Positions 8,839-18,243 of a stretch of DNA of 64,000 bases are shown here, piece by piece. The stretch is from Paraburkholderia diazotrophica (GTDB lineage Bacteria > Pseudomonadota > Gammaproteobacteria > Burkholderiales > Burkholderiaceae). The notes under the pieces are model-generated. The model had not been told where the DNA came from. It ran no database searches and saw nothing but the letters and a program-made list of their open reading frames with translations. The position numbers were made by a program, and so were the translations under genes. Each line of letters begins with the position of its first letter. Position 1 is the stretch's first letter. The stretch covers positions 248,001 through 312,000 of the forward strand of contig NZ_FNYE01000001.1 in NCBI RefSeq assembly GCF_900108945.1, given 5' to 3'.

Positions 8839-9990
8839 TCAGTCCTGCCGTGCGAAGTATTCGGCGCTTTGCGTCGTGCGCAGTCTTGCTGCCCAGCGGT
8901 TGAACGCATCGCGAGCGGGCACTTCGATGAAGCGATAGGTCAGCCCTGAGACGGCAATCAGCGCGACGACATACGCGAGCAGCACGGCGGCGCCCATCGC
9001 GGGCCCCGACGCGCCACGCACGACATAGCCGAACACGCAGATGAGGGGCGGATGCATCAGATAGATCGAGTAGGAACGCTGCCCGAGTATCTGTGCGGCG
9101 CGCGTCTTGAGCAAGCTCGCCGCCCGGCCGCGATCCGATGAAAGCGAAAGGATCAGCAGCGCAAACACGAGCGGCAGCAGAAGCGCGATCGCGGGTGCAT
9201 CGGCCAGGCACGCGAACACGACAACCGTCGCCGCGAGCGCGATGCCTTGCAGCCTGCTCGCGTGCGAGGCCGCGTAGCGCGAGGCGTGAAGCGCCGCGCA
9301 TCCCATGAAGAACGACGCGATGCAACGCGCGAAGCCGAAGTCGTAGGTGACGTCGAGACAACGCGTCTTCGCGATGCAATCGTGCCACGCGATGCTCGCC
9401 CAGCAGGTGACGGCATACGCGAGCACGCTCAGCGCGGCCATCGCGACGAGCCGCGCGCGCGGCGGCAGCGCGATGCACAGGCCCGCGAACAGCAGGTACG
9501 TGTAGAACTCGGCGCTGATGCTCCAGCTCGCGTAGTTGAGGATCGCGTGATCGAACATGCCGAGGCCGTGCGTCATCGTCAGCGTGGTGAATATCTCGGC
9601 CGCCGATGGCATCGTGTAATCGAACGCCGCCGGATTTCTGAACATGCCCTGATGTCCGAAGGCGACGAGTATCTGCTTCGCCAGCACGTAGGCATTGGGC
9701 AGCAGCACGTAGATCAGCGTGGAAAAGACGAGCAGCGGAAAGAGCCGCCCGAAGCGGCGGATCACGAAGGTCCAGAAGTCGGCGCCGTCGTTCAGGCGGC
9801 TCTCATAGGAGGAGCAGATCACGAATCCGCTCAGCACGAAGAACAGATCGACGAACAGATAGCCGTGCCGGATGAAGCCGGGATAGGGCAGCCCGAAGCT
9901 GTCGAAGAGGCTGAAGTGATAGAGCGCGACCAGCAACGCGGCGAGCCCGCGAGCGCCTTCGAAAGAATCGATCGTTGCCTGTTTGCGCAT
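8839..9990 (-). CDS. Acyltransferase family 3 membrane protein (OafA/NodX-like)
   Basis: A 383-residue integral membrane acyltransferase. The family signature at the N-terminus is RKQATIDSFEGARGLAALLVALYHF with the catalytic-type His, followed by HGYLFVDLFFVLSGFVICSS, and roughly ten membrane segments. Near the end come QRSYSIYLMHPPLICVFGY and RFIEVPARDAFNRWAARL, also typical. These enzymes O-acylate (often O-acetylate) surface sugars during export. Convergent with the GT4 operon and followed upstream by the flippase gene on the same strand, so it probably decorates this polysaccharide. Confidence 0.9.
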   Translation of the reverse strand: MRKQATIDSFEGARGLAALLVALYHFSLFDSFGLPYPGFIRHGYLFVDLFFVLSGFVICSSYESRLNDGADFWTFVIRRFGRLFPLLVFSTLIYVLLPNAYVLAKQILVAFGHQGMFRNPAAFDYTMPSAAEIFTTLTMTHGLGMFDHAILNYASWSISAEFYTYLLFAGLCIALPPRARLVAMAALSVLAYAVTCWASIAWHDCIAKTRCLDVTYDFGFARCIASFFMGCAALHASRYAASHASRLQGIALAATVVVFACLADAPAIALLLPLVFALLILSLSSDRGRAASLLKTRAAQILGQRSYSIYLMHPPLICVFGYVVRGASGPAMGAAVLLAYVVALIAVSGLTYRFIEVPARDAFNRWAARLRTTQSAEYFARQD

Positions 9991-10250
9991 GACTGCCCCG
10001 TAACGAATGCCCTGTATTCACGATCGCTTGCGACACGATGCGGCGCCCGGATGGCGACGGGGGCCGCAAGCCCGCGACATCACGGCAGCGATTTGTCGAT
10101 GGGCGAATGTCCGGCGATCGCTGCCACTGTGCACGACCGTGCGGCAACAATCTGTGCGCGCCACCACATCGGCGTCGCCCGTTGTTCGCGCGCTTCGGAC
10201 GCAGCGGCCGGGCCGCTGCGACACTGGCATGTGGTCGGCGGCGCGCGGGC

Positions 10251-11801
10251 TTACTGGCGCGCGATGGGTTCGCCGGCGCTCGCGGGCGGCGGCGTTGCGC
10301 CTGCGGGCATGCCAGCGTCGAAGGCCGAACGCGTGCGAAAGCGCTTCGACACGATGTGCCGCAGCTCGTGCACGGCACGCTTGCGCCATGCCGGTTCCGC
10401 ATGCAGCGCCCATGCGAGCGATGCCGCCACCATCACGAACCAGCACACATGGCGCGCGATCGACGTCGGCGGAAACACGACGGTCGCGATGAACGATCCC
10501 ATGACGAGCAGCGTCGGCGGCACGAGGTAGCGCGCGAGGCCGCCGCCGAGTTTCGCGGCCCAGAACAGCAGCACGGTCTCCGCGACGTAGCGCAACGTCC
10601 ATGAAAACGCCGCGCCGACCAGGCCGAAGTGATGCAGTGTCCACCAGAGCAGCGCCACCAGCGGAGCGGCCTGCAGCGTATGGAACCACGCGACGATACC
10701 GGGCCGGCCGCCTGCCGCCAGATGGCTGCCGGGTATGTGCGCGAGCGCGTTCGCCCACACGCCGATCAGAATGATTTCTCCGATCGACGTCGTGCGCGCG
10801 GCGAAGTCGTGGCCGACCCACAGTGTAATGAACGGCTGCATCAGGAAGATGCCGAATACGATGGGCGGCGTGATCAGCACGCACAATGCGTGCGTCGCGC
10901 GCACGGCGAGCTCGACGGCATCGCGTGCCGGCAACGCGGACAGGCGCGGGAACAGCGTGCGCGAAAAGACGGCGGGCAGGATCTTCGCGCGGGTGGCGAG
11001 ATTGAACGGCACTTGATACCACGCGACGGGTTGCGGTCCGAGAATGCTGCCGATCATCAGCCGGTCGGCGGAATCCAGCAGCGGGCTCAGAAAATTGCTG
11101 ACCATGACGGCTGCGCCATACGAAAACAGCGGCTTAAGATGACGCCGCTGCGGCGGGGCGTTCAGGCGCAGCGGAAACGCGCGGATTGAGACGAAGAGGA
11201 GAATCAGCAGCGACACGCCGCTGCCGAGCACGGCCGCGCGGATCACGTACTGCAATTGCGGCGCGATCAGCAGCGCCGCAAGCAGGGGCACGGTCTGGAA
11301 GATCAGCACGCCCGCGAACTGCGCGGCGTTGAGCGGTCCGAACTGCTCGCGGCCGCCGAGCGCGCCGACGAACACGGAGGTCAGCGTCGCGACGGGAATC
11401 GCGCAGGCGATGAACGGCAATGTCTCGATGACCTCCGCGCTGATCGATGGCGCTATATGGAAATGCGAGAACAGAAAGCTTCCGGCGAAGTACAGGATGA
11501 CGCCGCCGAGCGTCCCGAACAGCGCATTGAGGACGAATGCCGTCCAGAACACGGACTCCCGCTCGCGCTCGGACGCTTCGGAAAGTTGCGCGATCCGGTT
11601 GGCCGTCGCCGTCGACAACCCGAAGTCGAAATAGCCGAAATAGCCCTGCAAGGTCCAGACGATCGCGAGCACGCCGTAGCGCTCCGCGCCGATGTGCTTC
11701 AGGTAGAGCGGCACCGTGATCAGCGAGACGATCATCGGCAGCGCGCCGCCAAGAAAGTTGGCGATGCCGTTGCGCTTCAGACTGGGTCTGGACGATTGCA
11801 T
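10251..11801 (-). CDS. Wzx-type polysaccharide flippase (oligosaccharide transporter)
   Basis: A 516-residue polytopic membrane protein with about 12-14 hydrophobic segments. The N-terminus NGIANFLGGALPMIVSLIT VPLYLKHIGAERYGVLAI with YFGYFDFGLSTATANRIAQL is typical of the MOP-superfamily polysaccharide flippases, which carry the undecaprenyl-linked repeat unit across the inner membrane. It lies in the minus-strand half of the locus, 17 bases after the GT9 gene, and the 260-bp gap after it (9991-10250) contains no gene I can support. The last 30 residues (HELRHIVSKRFRTRS onward) form a charged, Pro/Ala-rich cytoplasmic tail. Confidence 0.88.
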   Translation of the reverse strand: MQSSRPSLKRNGIANFLGGALPMIVSLITVPLYLKHIGAERYGVLAIVWTLQGYFGYFDFGLSTATANRIAQLSEASERERESVFWTAFVLNALFGTLGGVILYFAGSFLFSHFHIAPSISAEVIETLPFIACAIPVATLTSVFVGALGGREQFGPLNAAQFAGVLIFQTVPLLAALLIAPQLQYVIRAAVLGSGVSLLILLFVSIRAFPLRLNAPPQRRHLKPLFSYGAAVMVSNFLSPLLDSADRLMIGSILGPQPVAWYQVPFNLATRAKILPAVFSRTLFPRLSALPARDAVELAVRATHALCVLITPPIVFGIFLMQPFITLWVGHDFAARTTSIGEIILIGVWANALAHIPGSHLAAGGRPGIVAWFHTLQAAPLVALLWWTLHHFGLVGAAFSWTLRYVAETVLLFWAAKLGGGLARYLVPPTLLVMGSFIATVVFPPTSIARHVCWFVMVAASLAWALHAEPAWRKRAVHELRHIVSKRFRTRSAFDAGMPAGATPPPASAGEPIARQ

Positions 11802-11818
11802 TGAGGCTTCGACGCGCT

Positions 11819-13009
11819 TCAGTTGAGGCCGATCGACAGGCGGTCCGGACCCGCGGAGACAGCGTGCCCGGCGATCTTGTCCAGGATGGTTTGCACGACG
11901 CGCTCGATGCTCGGCCAGCCGGATATGCGCCCATACGGCTTACCGTTCTCGGGCCCCACGCTGCAATAAGGCGCGCAGTAACCCCATACGCTATCGTGCC
12001 CGCGCGCGTCGCCGAGGGTCCCGCCGAGCACGGCGACCGTCGGCCGTCTGAACGCCGCCGCCGCGTGCAACAGCATCGATGAGTTCGTGATCACGACGTC
12101 GGCCTGCTCGGCGAGCGCGAAGGTTGTGCGCAGCGGCGTCTGGCCGGCGAGCGAGCGTATGCCGGCCGCTGCGCCACTGTGCTCGATCACGGTCTGTGCG
12201 CAGGACTTTTCGGCTGCGCCGCCGACGATGACGATGTCGCTGCCGCCCGCTTGAGCGAGCGCCCGCGAGACACGGCCGAGCGCCTCGCCCAGCGCTTCGG
12301 GTGCCCAGCTCTTGTCGGGCAGGCCGGCGGCGCATCCGACGAGGAGCCGCACCGGGCGACGGCCTGCGACGGCGCCCGAGCGCCACACATGGGCCGCCTG
12401 GGCCCGCTCGAAGTCGGTCAGATACAGTTGCGGCCTCGCTTCGGGCAGGTCGTGCGCGCCGAGCAATTCCGCTTGCGCGAGGGCCGCACGCGACACATGG
12501 ACCATCGGCGAAAACCGGATATGCCCGTGACAGCCGCTCCAGCCGCCGCGATAGCCGCGTACGCCGATCCGGTATCGGACGCCGAGGCGCAGCATCAGCA
12601 GCAGGCCGAAATGACTGCCGACCACGTCGATGCCCACGTCGAAGCCGCCGCGCTCGCGTGCCGCGCGTACCTGCGCGCAATCGCGGATGAAACGCAGCGC
12701 GGCGCCCAGCGACTGGTCGGGCACGACCTTGTTGTGCCACGGGGCGTCGAGTTCGAGGACCTCATCGACGAACGGATTGTTTTCGACGATCGCGCGGCCC
12801 CAGCGCCCGATGCCCGCCACGAGCCGGGCATCGGGAAAACGCCGTCGCAAGGCTTCGAAGATGGGCGTGGTCGTCAGCAGGTCGCCGAGATCGTTTGGCC
12901 GCAGCACCAGAATGCTGCGAGGCGCGTCATTGCGTGAACGGGCGGGTTGCGGACCCAGTCGGCCCGCAAACCAAAGCGGCACTTCGGCAAGCGAGCCCTT
13001 CCATCCCAT
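11819..13009 (-). CDS. Glycosyltransferase family 9 (heptosyltransferase-like)
   Basis: A 396-residue protein from ATG 13009, preceded by a good ribosome-binding site (GAAAGGGAGC, 13 to 22 bases before). An open frame upstream to 13093 lacks such a signal. SILVLRPNDLGDLLTTTPIFEALRRRFP is the GT9 nucleotide-binding start, and VVITNSSMLLHAAAAFRRPTVAVLGG the family C-terminal motif. The LPS heptosyltransferases WaaC and WaaF share this fold; here the sugar is unknown because the gene sits in a polysaccharide locus, not with waa genes. The aspartate in RPNDLGD matches the family's catalytic Asp position. Confidence 0.85.
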   Translation of the reverse strand: MGWKGSLAEVPLWFAGRLGPQPARSRNDAPRSILVLRPNDLGDLLTTTPIFEALRRRFPDARLVAGIGRWGRAIVENNPFVDEVLELDAPWHNKVVPDQSLGAALRFIRDCAQVRAARERGGFDVGIDVVGSHFGLLLMLRLGVRYRIGVRGYRGGWSGCHGHIRFSPMVHVSRAALAQAELLGAHDLPEARPQLYLTDFERAQAAHVWRSGAVAGRRPVRLLVGCAAGLPDKSWAPEALGEALGRVSRALAQAGGSDIVIVGGAAEKSCAQTVIEHSGAAAGIRSLAGQTPLRTTFALAEQADVVITNSSMLLHAAAAFRRPTVAVLGGTLGDARGHDSVWGYCAPYCSVGPENGKPYGRISGWPSIERVVQTILDKIAGHAVSAGPDRLSIGLN

Positions 13010-13259
13010 CGCGATGCTCCCTTTCGTGTTGTGTATTGGCGGGCGGCAGCCCGGCAGGCCGTGTTCGCGCCGCCGTCCGTCGATCGTGCGCATTGCCGTG
13101 GATTGTGCGGCCCCGTCGCCCGGCGTTCTGTGCTGGAGCCAACCAAGCCGCCGAGTTTTGTGACCGCGTCGCGCGATGGACGCCTGTCAGTTCGATGCGC
13201 GGTGCTGGCCGGCGTGGACTCGTGCGGACGTTACCGCGTCGAACACGGCAATGCGCCGT

Positions 13260-14879
13260 CTATTTGCCGAACCGGGCGATGCCGATTCCGAAGAAATCGG
13301 CCAACACAGCGGGCTTGCCGCGCTGCCTCACGAGTTCGCTGCCCACTACGTTCGGGACGCCATCGGCGTCTTGCCAGGCGCCGACGAGCCAGACGCGCGG
13401 ATGCGTGGCCAGCAGCGCATCGATCTGCGCCCGGTCGCTTTCGATCGCCGCGGGCGCGCCCTTGTTGCTGCCGAGATAGGGGCGCGTGAGACCGAGCGCC
13501 GGATAACGCGCGGGGATGGCTGCAAGCTCGAACCGGGTGGCCAGGTCGCGTGCGTAGTAGTGCAGCCCGACTTCCATCTCGTTCGGATAGAGGAGCACCG
13601 CGTCGCCGGCGTGGACGTTGTCGCGCAGATATCGCACGGCGCCGCGCAGGTCTTCCGTCGGCGTGCGGTAATAGCCGACGCACTGCACGAGGCCCAGCGC
13701 GATCAGCACGGCCAGCAGCCCATGCCGTAGGCCCGGCGAAGGGACGGCCCCGAAGAGTCCCAGCGAGACCACGAAGAGAAAGAGTGGCGCCATCCACGCG
13801 AACGTGCGGGTGATGAAGACGGGCGTGAACAGATACGAGATCGTAAAGATGCACATCACGGGCAAGAGCAACATCGACGCGACGTAGATCGCCATGCCGC
13901 GGTTGTTGCGGAACATGCGCAGCCATGCGAGTGCAGCAATGGCTGCGGCGGGGACGAACGCGTACTTGCCTCCTGCCGCGAGCGTATAAGGCCATGTGAG
14001 CATCTTCGGCGAGACCGTCACCCAGAACGCGGAGGCGACCGTGCGGCTTTCGATCAGCAGGATCGGCACGCACGGACTCCATACGAGCAGACTGAGTGTG
14101 AGCGAGCTGGTCGCGAGCAACAGGTCGGCGCGCCTGTAGCGGGAGAACAGCGCGATCGCGGCGAAGCTCGCGACCGAGTTGCTGAAGATGATGAAGGGGC
14201 TCGTGTTGTGCAGCCAGAGGACGATGCCGCCAGCGAGCCCCGACAGCACCGCGAGGCGCACGCCAGATCCGATTCGCGCATGTTCGCGCTGCGCGTCGAA
14301 CATGCGGCGCAGCATGCTCGCCGTCAGCAGGATCAGCAGCGTGCAGAACAGTGTCTGGAGCGCATAGGGACGCGCCTGCTGCGCGTATTCGATACTGCCT
14401 TCGTTGACGGCGAGTAGCGCGGCGGCCGCTATTCCGGCGCTCCCGTACCGGCTCGGCAGCCGCAGCAGACGCGGCGCGACGGCCGTCAGCGCAATCGTGA
14501 CGACGCTCGCCAGCACCGACAGCGAACGCATGCCGGCCTCGGACGTGCCTGCCCAGGCGGTCCACAGTTTCAGCAGCGAGTAGTAGAAGGGCGGATGGGT
14601 TTCGTAAGTCGGCGTCTTTGTCCACAGATCCGTCCACGACAGATGGGAGAACCAGTAGCTGTAGGCCTCGTCCATCCAGATCGAGCGGCTGGAGAGCGTC
14701 GGAAGCCGAAGCAGCAGCGCAAGCGCGACGACGCCCGCGACGGCGAACGGAAACCATGCGGCGGCGCGTTCGCGAATGACCCGCGCTTGCGGCGCGGTCG
14801 CGGCGGGAGCGGTGCCCGGCGCTCGCGCCCCGCCGTCAGCGCTGCCCGCGCGATCCTGCGTGGTTTCCATCTGCATCAT
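13260..14879 (-). CDS. GT39/ArnT-like membrane glycosyltransferase
   Basis: A GT-C fold membrane protein of about 539 residues. Starts are possible at ATG 14879, 14876 and 14870; upstream extension to 15017 reads as low-quality sequence. The first periplasmic loop after the first membrane segment has the acidic motif WMDEAYSYWFSHLSW, with ETHPPFYYSLLKLWTAWAG close behind, exactly as in protein O-mannosyl transferase and ArnT families. Such enzymes use polyprenyl-phosphate sugars in the periplasm. The C-terminal 120 residues form a soluble domain with AGDAVLLYPNEMEVGLHYYA. It probably adds a side residue after flipping. Separated from the GT9 gene by 250 bp. Confidence 0.8.
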   Translation of the reverse strand: MMQMETTQDRAGSADGGARAPGTAPAATAPQARVIRERAAAWFPFAVAGVVALALLLRLPTLSSRSIWMDEAYSYWFSHLSWTDLWTKTPTYETHPPFYYSLLKLWTAWAGTSEAGMRSLSVLASVVTIALTAVAPRLLRLPSRYGSAGIAAAALLAVNEGSIEYAQQARPYALQTLFCTLLILLTASMLRRMFDAQREHARIGSGVRLAVLSGLAGGIVLWLHNTSPFIIFSNSVASFAAIALFSRYRRADLLLATSSLTLSLLVWSPCVPILLIESRTVASAFWVTVSPKMLTWPYTLAAGGKYAFVPAAAIAALAWLRMFRNNRGMAIYVASMLLLPVMCIFTISYLFTPVFITRTFAWMAPLFLFVVSLGLFGAVPSPGLRHGLLAVLIALGLVQCVGYYRTPTEDLRGAVRYLRDNVHAGDAVLLYPNEMEVGLHYYARDLATRFELAAIPARYPALGLTRPYLGSNKGAPAAIESDRAQIDALLATHPRVWLVGAWQDADGVPNVVGSELVRQRGKPAVLADFFGIGIARFGK

Positions 14880-15306
14880 GTGCGGCGTTCGTGTCGAGAG
14901 TCGGGAAGGTGCTTCTTGCAGACAGGCCGAGGCGGATCGGATATCCGGCGCCGGCGCCTGTCCGTCGGTTGCCCGATTCTGCCAGCCGTGCACGGTGGCG
15001 TTTGTGCGTCCGCGCACCGTCGATGCTCACGGTGCCGGCTCACATTGGCGTGTTTCATCGGCGTGTCGGAAAGGCGGGCTGGACGGCTTCGCGTATTCCG
15101 CGCCGAGGCTTGCTGCATGCGTTTTGTGCATCGCACGCTAGTGTGGGTCGGCGTACAGATTCGCCGGGTCGGGATTGTTTAAATCACGGGCAACGTCGAG
15201 GATGCCGCTCTTCGTTTCGTTCAATCAGGAAAGCCGCGCAGCTTGCCGTCGATGCGACAGCGTGGGTTGCGGCGGTCAGGCGTGAACCTCGCGTTCAGGG
15301 ACTTCG
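14880..15306. other. Divergent intergenic region, 427 bp
   Basis: Lies between the leftward GT39-like gene and the rightward hydrolase gene, so both promoters should be inside. An AT-rich island TTTAAAT stands near 15178 upstream of the hydrolase gene, but I find no convincing -35/-10 pair and no gene. Open frames across it look like high-GC shadows. Confidence 0.4.
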
Positions 15307-17208
15307 ATGACACCTGTCGTTTTCGACGACTGTTTCGGCTGGCTCCATCCTGCGCAGGGGCGGCACGGTGTCGTGTTGTGCAACCCGTTCGGCTACGACG
15401 CGCTGTGCACGCATCGCGGCTGGCGTGCGCTGGCGCAGCGGCTGTCGGCGGCGGGCATGCCGGTGTTGCGCTTCGACTATCCGGGTGCGGGCGACTCGGC
15501 GGGGGTGGAAGAGGACGTGGGGCGCATCGATGCGTGGATCGCCAGCATCGCCAGTGCCGTGCGATGCCTGCGCGAGCGCACAGGAGTCGAGTGCGTGTCG
15601 CTGTGCGGACTGAGGCTCGGCGCGACGCTGGCCGCGCTCGCCGCGCAGCGGATCGGCGACATCGACGGCCTCGCGATGCTGTCGCCCGTGGTACTGGGCA
15701 AGAGCTATATCCGCGAGCTGCGCGCGCATCGTCAGAGCTGGCTCAGCACGCCGGCGGGCATCAACGCGGTGCCGATTCCCGATAGTGCCGCGTATGTCGA
15801 AGCGTTCGGCTTCGGGCTGCATGGCGACGACATCGCGCAGCTTGCCGCAGTCGATCTGCGCAACGATACGCGCGCGCCTGCGAGGCGCGTGCTGATTTTC
15901 GAATCGAGCGACCGCGCGCGGCTCGCCGCGCTCGCGCAGCATTACATCGGGCATGGCGTCGAAGTCGAGCGTCAGCCGTTCGAAGAGGCCGACCGGTTTC
16001 TCGTCGAGGCGTTGTACAGCATCGAGCCCGTTCACGCGTTTGCAGCCGTCACGATGTGGCTCGCGGCGGGCGGCAGCGCTGAACGGCGCGTTCCGCCCGT
16101 TGTGCCCGTTGTGCCCGTTCCGCCCACGGATCGGGCCGCTGCCTGCGAAGGGAATGCCTCGCGCTGCGAGGAGCCCATGTTGCGGCTCGCGCGCGAAGGC
16201 GCGAACGAATATCCCGTTGTGTTCGGCAATTATTTCGGCATCCATTGCAAGCCGGATGTACCGCGCGCCGATGCGCCCGCCGTGCTGTTCGTCAACACGG
16301 GCGCGAGCCACCATATCGGCGATGGCCGCATCTTCGTGCTGTTCGCCCGGCTGCTTGCCGCGCAAGGCATTGCGTCGCTGCGCATGGATCTGGGCGGACT
16401 CGGCGACAGTTCGCCCACCGCGCCGCACGTCGATCTGGACACGATTTACGCGGACCAGTCCCCGATCGACGCGATGGCGGGCGCCGACTGGCTGATCGCG
16501 CAGGGCCACGCGCGCATCGTCGCGTTCGGCGTGTGCGGCGGCGCGTTCGTGAGTCTGCACGCGTGCGCGCAGCATCCGCAGATCGTCGGCTGCTATGGCG
16601 TGAACCTGCAGAAATTCATCTGGGACGGCATCGAGCTGACGGAGGCGACGGCGGGACTCGCGCCCTCCGCCGTATTGCGCCGCTCGGCGCTGAGCCTCGA
16701 AAAATGGAAGCGTGTGCTGCGCGGCGAGAGCTCGCTCATGCGCGTGATACGCGGCCTGTCGACGCGCCTCGCGCGCAGCGCGGGTCTGCGTGCGGCCGAA
16801 TGGGTCAGGTCCTGTACGGGCATCTCGCTGTCGAATGACGATGTACACGATCTGATGCGAAAGCTGGATGACAAGGGTGCCAATGTTCGGCTCGCCTATG
16901 GCGAGTTCGATCTTGGCATCGAAGAACTCAAGATCCAGTTCGGCTCGGGGCTGCGTGCATTGCGACGCTATCCCGGCGTACGAACGATGACCTTGCCGCG
17001 GCTCGATCATGCGCTCTTCACTCGCGAAGCACGCGAGGCCGCGATCACGGGGGCGAACCAATGGTTGTTCGATAGCTTTGTCGAGGTATCCGCCGTGCGT
17101 GGGCGTTCCAGTTCCATGCCGCGAGAGGATGCGAAGGGCGACAGGGCTGCAGCCGCGGTGTCGGTGCCGACGCCGCACGGAACCTGTTCAGATGGAGTGA
17201 GTTCATGA
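15307..17208 (+). CDS. Tandem alpha/beta-hydrolase (two domains, both with unusual nucleophile elbows)
   Basis: A 633-residue protein with two alpha/beta-hydrolase domains. Domain 1 (about 1-270) has HGVVLCNPFGYD, RFDYPGAGDSAG and an elbow GLRLG (101-105), which places Arg where the nucleophile Ser belongs. Domain 2 (about 295-600) has VLFVNTGASHHIGDGR, RMDLGGLGDSSP and an elbow GVCGG (408-412) with Cys410 as nucleophile. The same two elbow types occur in the hydrolase 1 and hydrolase 2 proteins of exosortase A/EPS loci, so this looks like a fusion of the two. Role in the pathway is unknown: perhaps polysaccharide or lipid-carrier editing. The methyltransferase gene follows with an ATGA overlap. 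Confidence 0.8.
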   Translation: MTPVVFDDCFGWLHPAQGRHGVVLCNPFGYDALCTHRGWRALAQRLSAAGMPVLRFDYPGAGDSAGVEEDVGRIDAWIASIASAVRCLRERTGVECVSLCGLRLGATLAALAAQRIGDIDGLAMLSPVVLGKSYIRELRAHRQSWLSTPAGINAVPIPDSAAYVEAFGFGLHGDDIAQLAAVDLRNDTRAPARRVLIFESSDRARLAALAQHYIGHGVEVERQPFEEADRFLVEALYSIEPVHAFAAVTMWLAAGGSAERRVPPVVPVVPVPPTDRAAACEGNASRCEEPMLRLAREGANEYPVVFGNYFGIHCKPDVPRADAPAVLFVNTGASHHIGDGRIFVLFARLLAAQGIASLRMDLGGLGDSSPTAPHVDLDTIYADQSPIDAMAGADWLIAQGHARIVAFGVCGGAFVSLHACAQHPQIVGCYGVNLQKFIWDGIELTEATAGLAPSAVLRRSALSLEKWKRVLRGESSLMRVIRGLSTRLARSAGLRAAEWVRSCTGISLSNDDVHDLMRKLDDKGANVRLAYGEFDLGIEELKIQFGSGLRALRRYPGVRTMTLPRLDHALFTREAREAAITGANQWLFDSFVEVSAVRGRSSSMPREDAKGDRAAAAVSVPTPHGTCSDGVSS

Positions 17209-18056
17209 CCTTCGGACTTCCAATGGATCGCATCAATCAGCAGGCGTGGAATTCACGCGATGCATGGCGCGAATTCAACACGGAGAAAACCTGGAGCGAT
17301 CCCGGCGAAGAGGCCGCATTCGCCTGGGTCGCCACCGAATGCGCGGGGCAGCCGCTGCTCGATATCGGCATCGGCGCCGGCCGCACGGTGCCGCTGATGC
17401 GGGAAATGTCGACGAACTACGTGGGCATCGATTACACGGCCAAGCTGCTCGAGCAGTCGCAGCGGCGCTTTCCTGGCGTCGATCTTCGGCTCATGGACGC
17501 GCGCAACATGGCGACGCTGCCATCCGATCACTTCGCGTTGTGCGCGTTCAGCTGGAACGGCATCGATTGCGTCGACTATCAAGACCGCGAGCGCATTCTG
17601 CGCGAGATGTACCGCGTGACGAAGCCGGGCGGCCTGGTGCTGTTCTCCAGTCACAATCGCGAAGGCCCCGGCTTTCACGAGAGCCCGCGCAAGCTGCTGC
17701 CGCGTTTTTCGGTCAACCCTGCGCGATTCGGCTGGCGCGTATTGCGCGCGATGCGTCAGTTGCCGCAGGCCGTCTACAACTACCGCCGCAACGCGAAGCT
17801 GCACCGCGACTTCGAAGGCTACTCGATCAAGACGGCCGCCGCGCATTACTTCGGCATTGTGATCGTCTATACGACGCTGCGCGAGCAACGGCGGCAGCTC
17901 CAGCAGATCGGGTTCGACATCGATGCCGTGTTCAATAGCTGCGACGGCCAGTCCATTCCCGAACAGGCGCAGACCAGCGATGCCTGGTGGTTCCACTTCA
18001 TTGCGCGCAAGCCGTCGAAGCCGGCGCCGGTACCGGACGCGCAGCCGGCGGCATGA
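17205..18056 (+). CDS. Class I SAM-dependent methyltransferase
   Basis: A 283-residue methyltransferase. The SAM-binding motif I is LLDIGIGAGRTVPLM, motif II YVGIDYTAKLLEQ, then DARNMATLPSDHFALCAFSWNGID, and LREMYRVTKPGGLVLFSSHN as the late Rossmann strand. The start ATG overlaps the hydrolase stop by four bases, so the two act together. The C-terminal 110 residues, with QLPQAVYNYRRNAKLHRDF, look specific to a subfamily. It probably methylates a sugar or carboxyl of the polysaccharide. It ends the operon. Confidence 0.85.
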   Translation: MTFGLPMDRINQQAWNSRDAWREFNTEKTWSDPGEEAAFAWVATECAGQPLLDIGIGAGRTVPLMREMSTNYVGIDYTAKLLEQSQRRFPGVDLRLMDARNMATLPSDHFALCAFSWNGIDCVDYQDRERILREMYRVTKPGGLVLFSSHNREGPGFHESPRKLLPRFSVNPARFGWRVLRAMRQLPQAVYNYRRNAKLHRDFEGYSIKTAAAHYFGIVIVYTTLREQRRQLQQIGFDIDAVFNSCDGQSIPEQAQTSDAWWFHFIARKPSKPAPVPDAQPAA

Positions 18057-18138
18057 CGGATGCGCCTGCGTGACGCCGCGCGAGCCGGCGTCATGCTACG
18101 GCGACCCGATTCACGGCCGCGATCCGTGAGGCAAACGC

Positions 18139-18243
18139 GGGAGTCGAACCCGGGAGTCGAACCCGGGAGTCGAACCCGGGAGTCACGTTCACGACTCAAA
18201 CCCGCGACTCAAACCCACGATTCGAAACCCACGACTCAAACCC
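18139..18243. repeat. 13-bp minisatellite, about eight units, T-arm-like
   Basis: Three perfect copies of GGGAGTCGAACCC stand at 18139-18177, followed without gap by degenerate units of the same length: GGGAGTCACGTTC, ACGACTCAAACCC, GCGACTCAAACCC, ACGATTCGAAACCC (14 bp) and ACGACTCAAACCC. On the complement the perfect unit is GGGTTCGACTCCC, which is the sequence of a tRNA T-arm with its TTCGANT loop. No intact tRNA is present here. The rest of the 560-bp gap 18057-18616 contains no gene I can support. Confidence 0.85.

Noticed and set aside
9247..10530. A 427-residue plus-strand frame over the acyltransferase and the gap before the flippase.
   Set aside because: Antisense shadow of acyltransferase 3; the part over the gap has no family resemblance.
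15295..17178. A 627-residue minus-strand frame opposite the tandem hydrolase.
   Set aside because: Composition is shadow-like and no motif is seen, while the plus strand has hydrolase motifs and operon overlaps.
18139..18243. CRISPR array.
   Set aside because: Units are 13 bp and contiguous, without spacers; no cas genes in the window.
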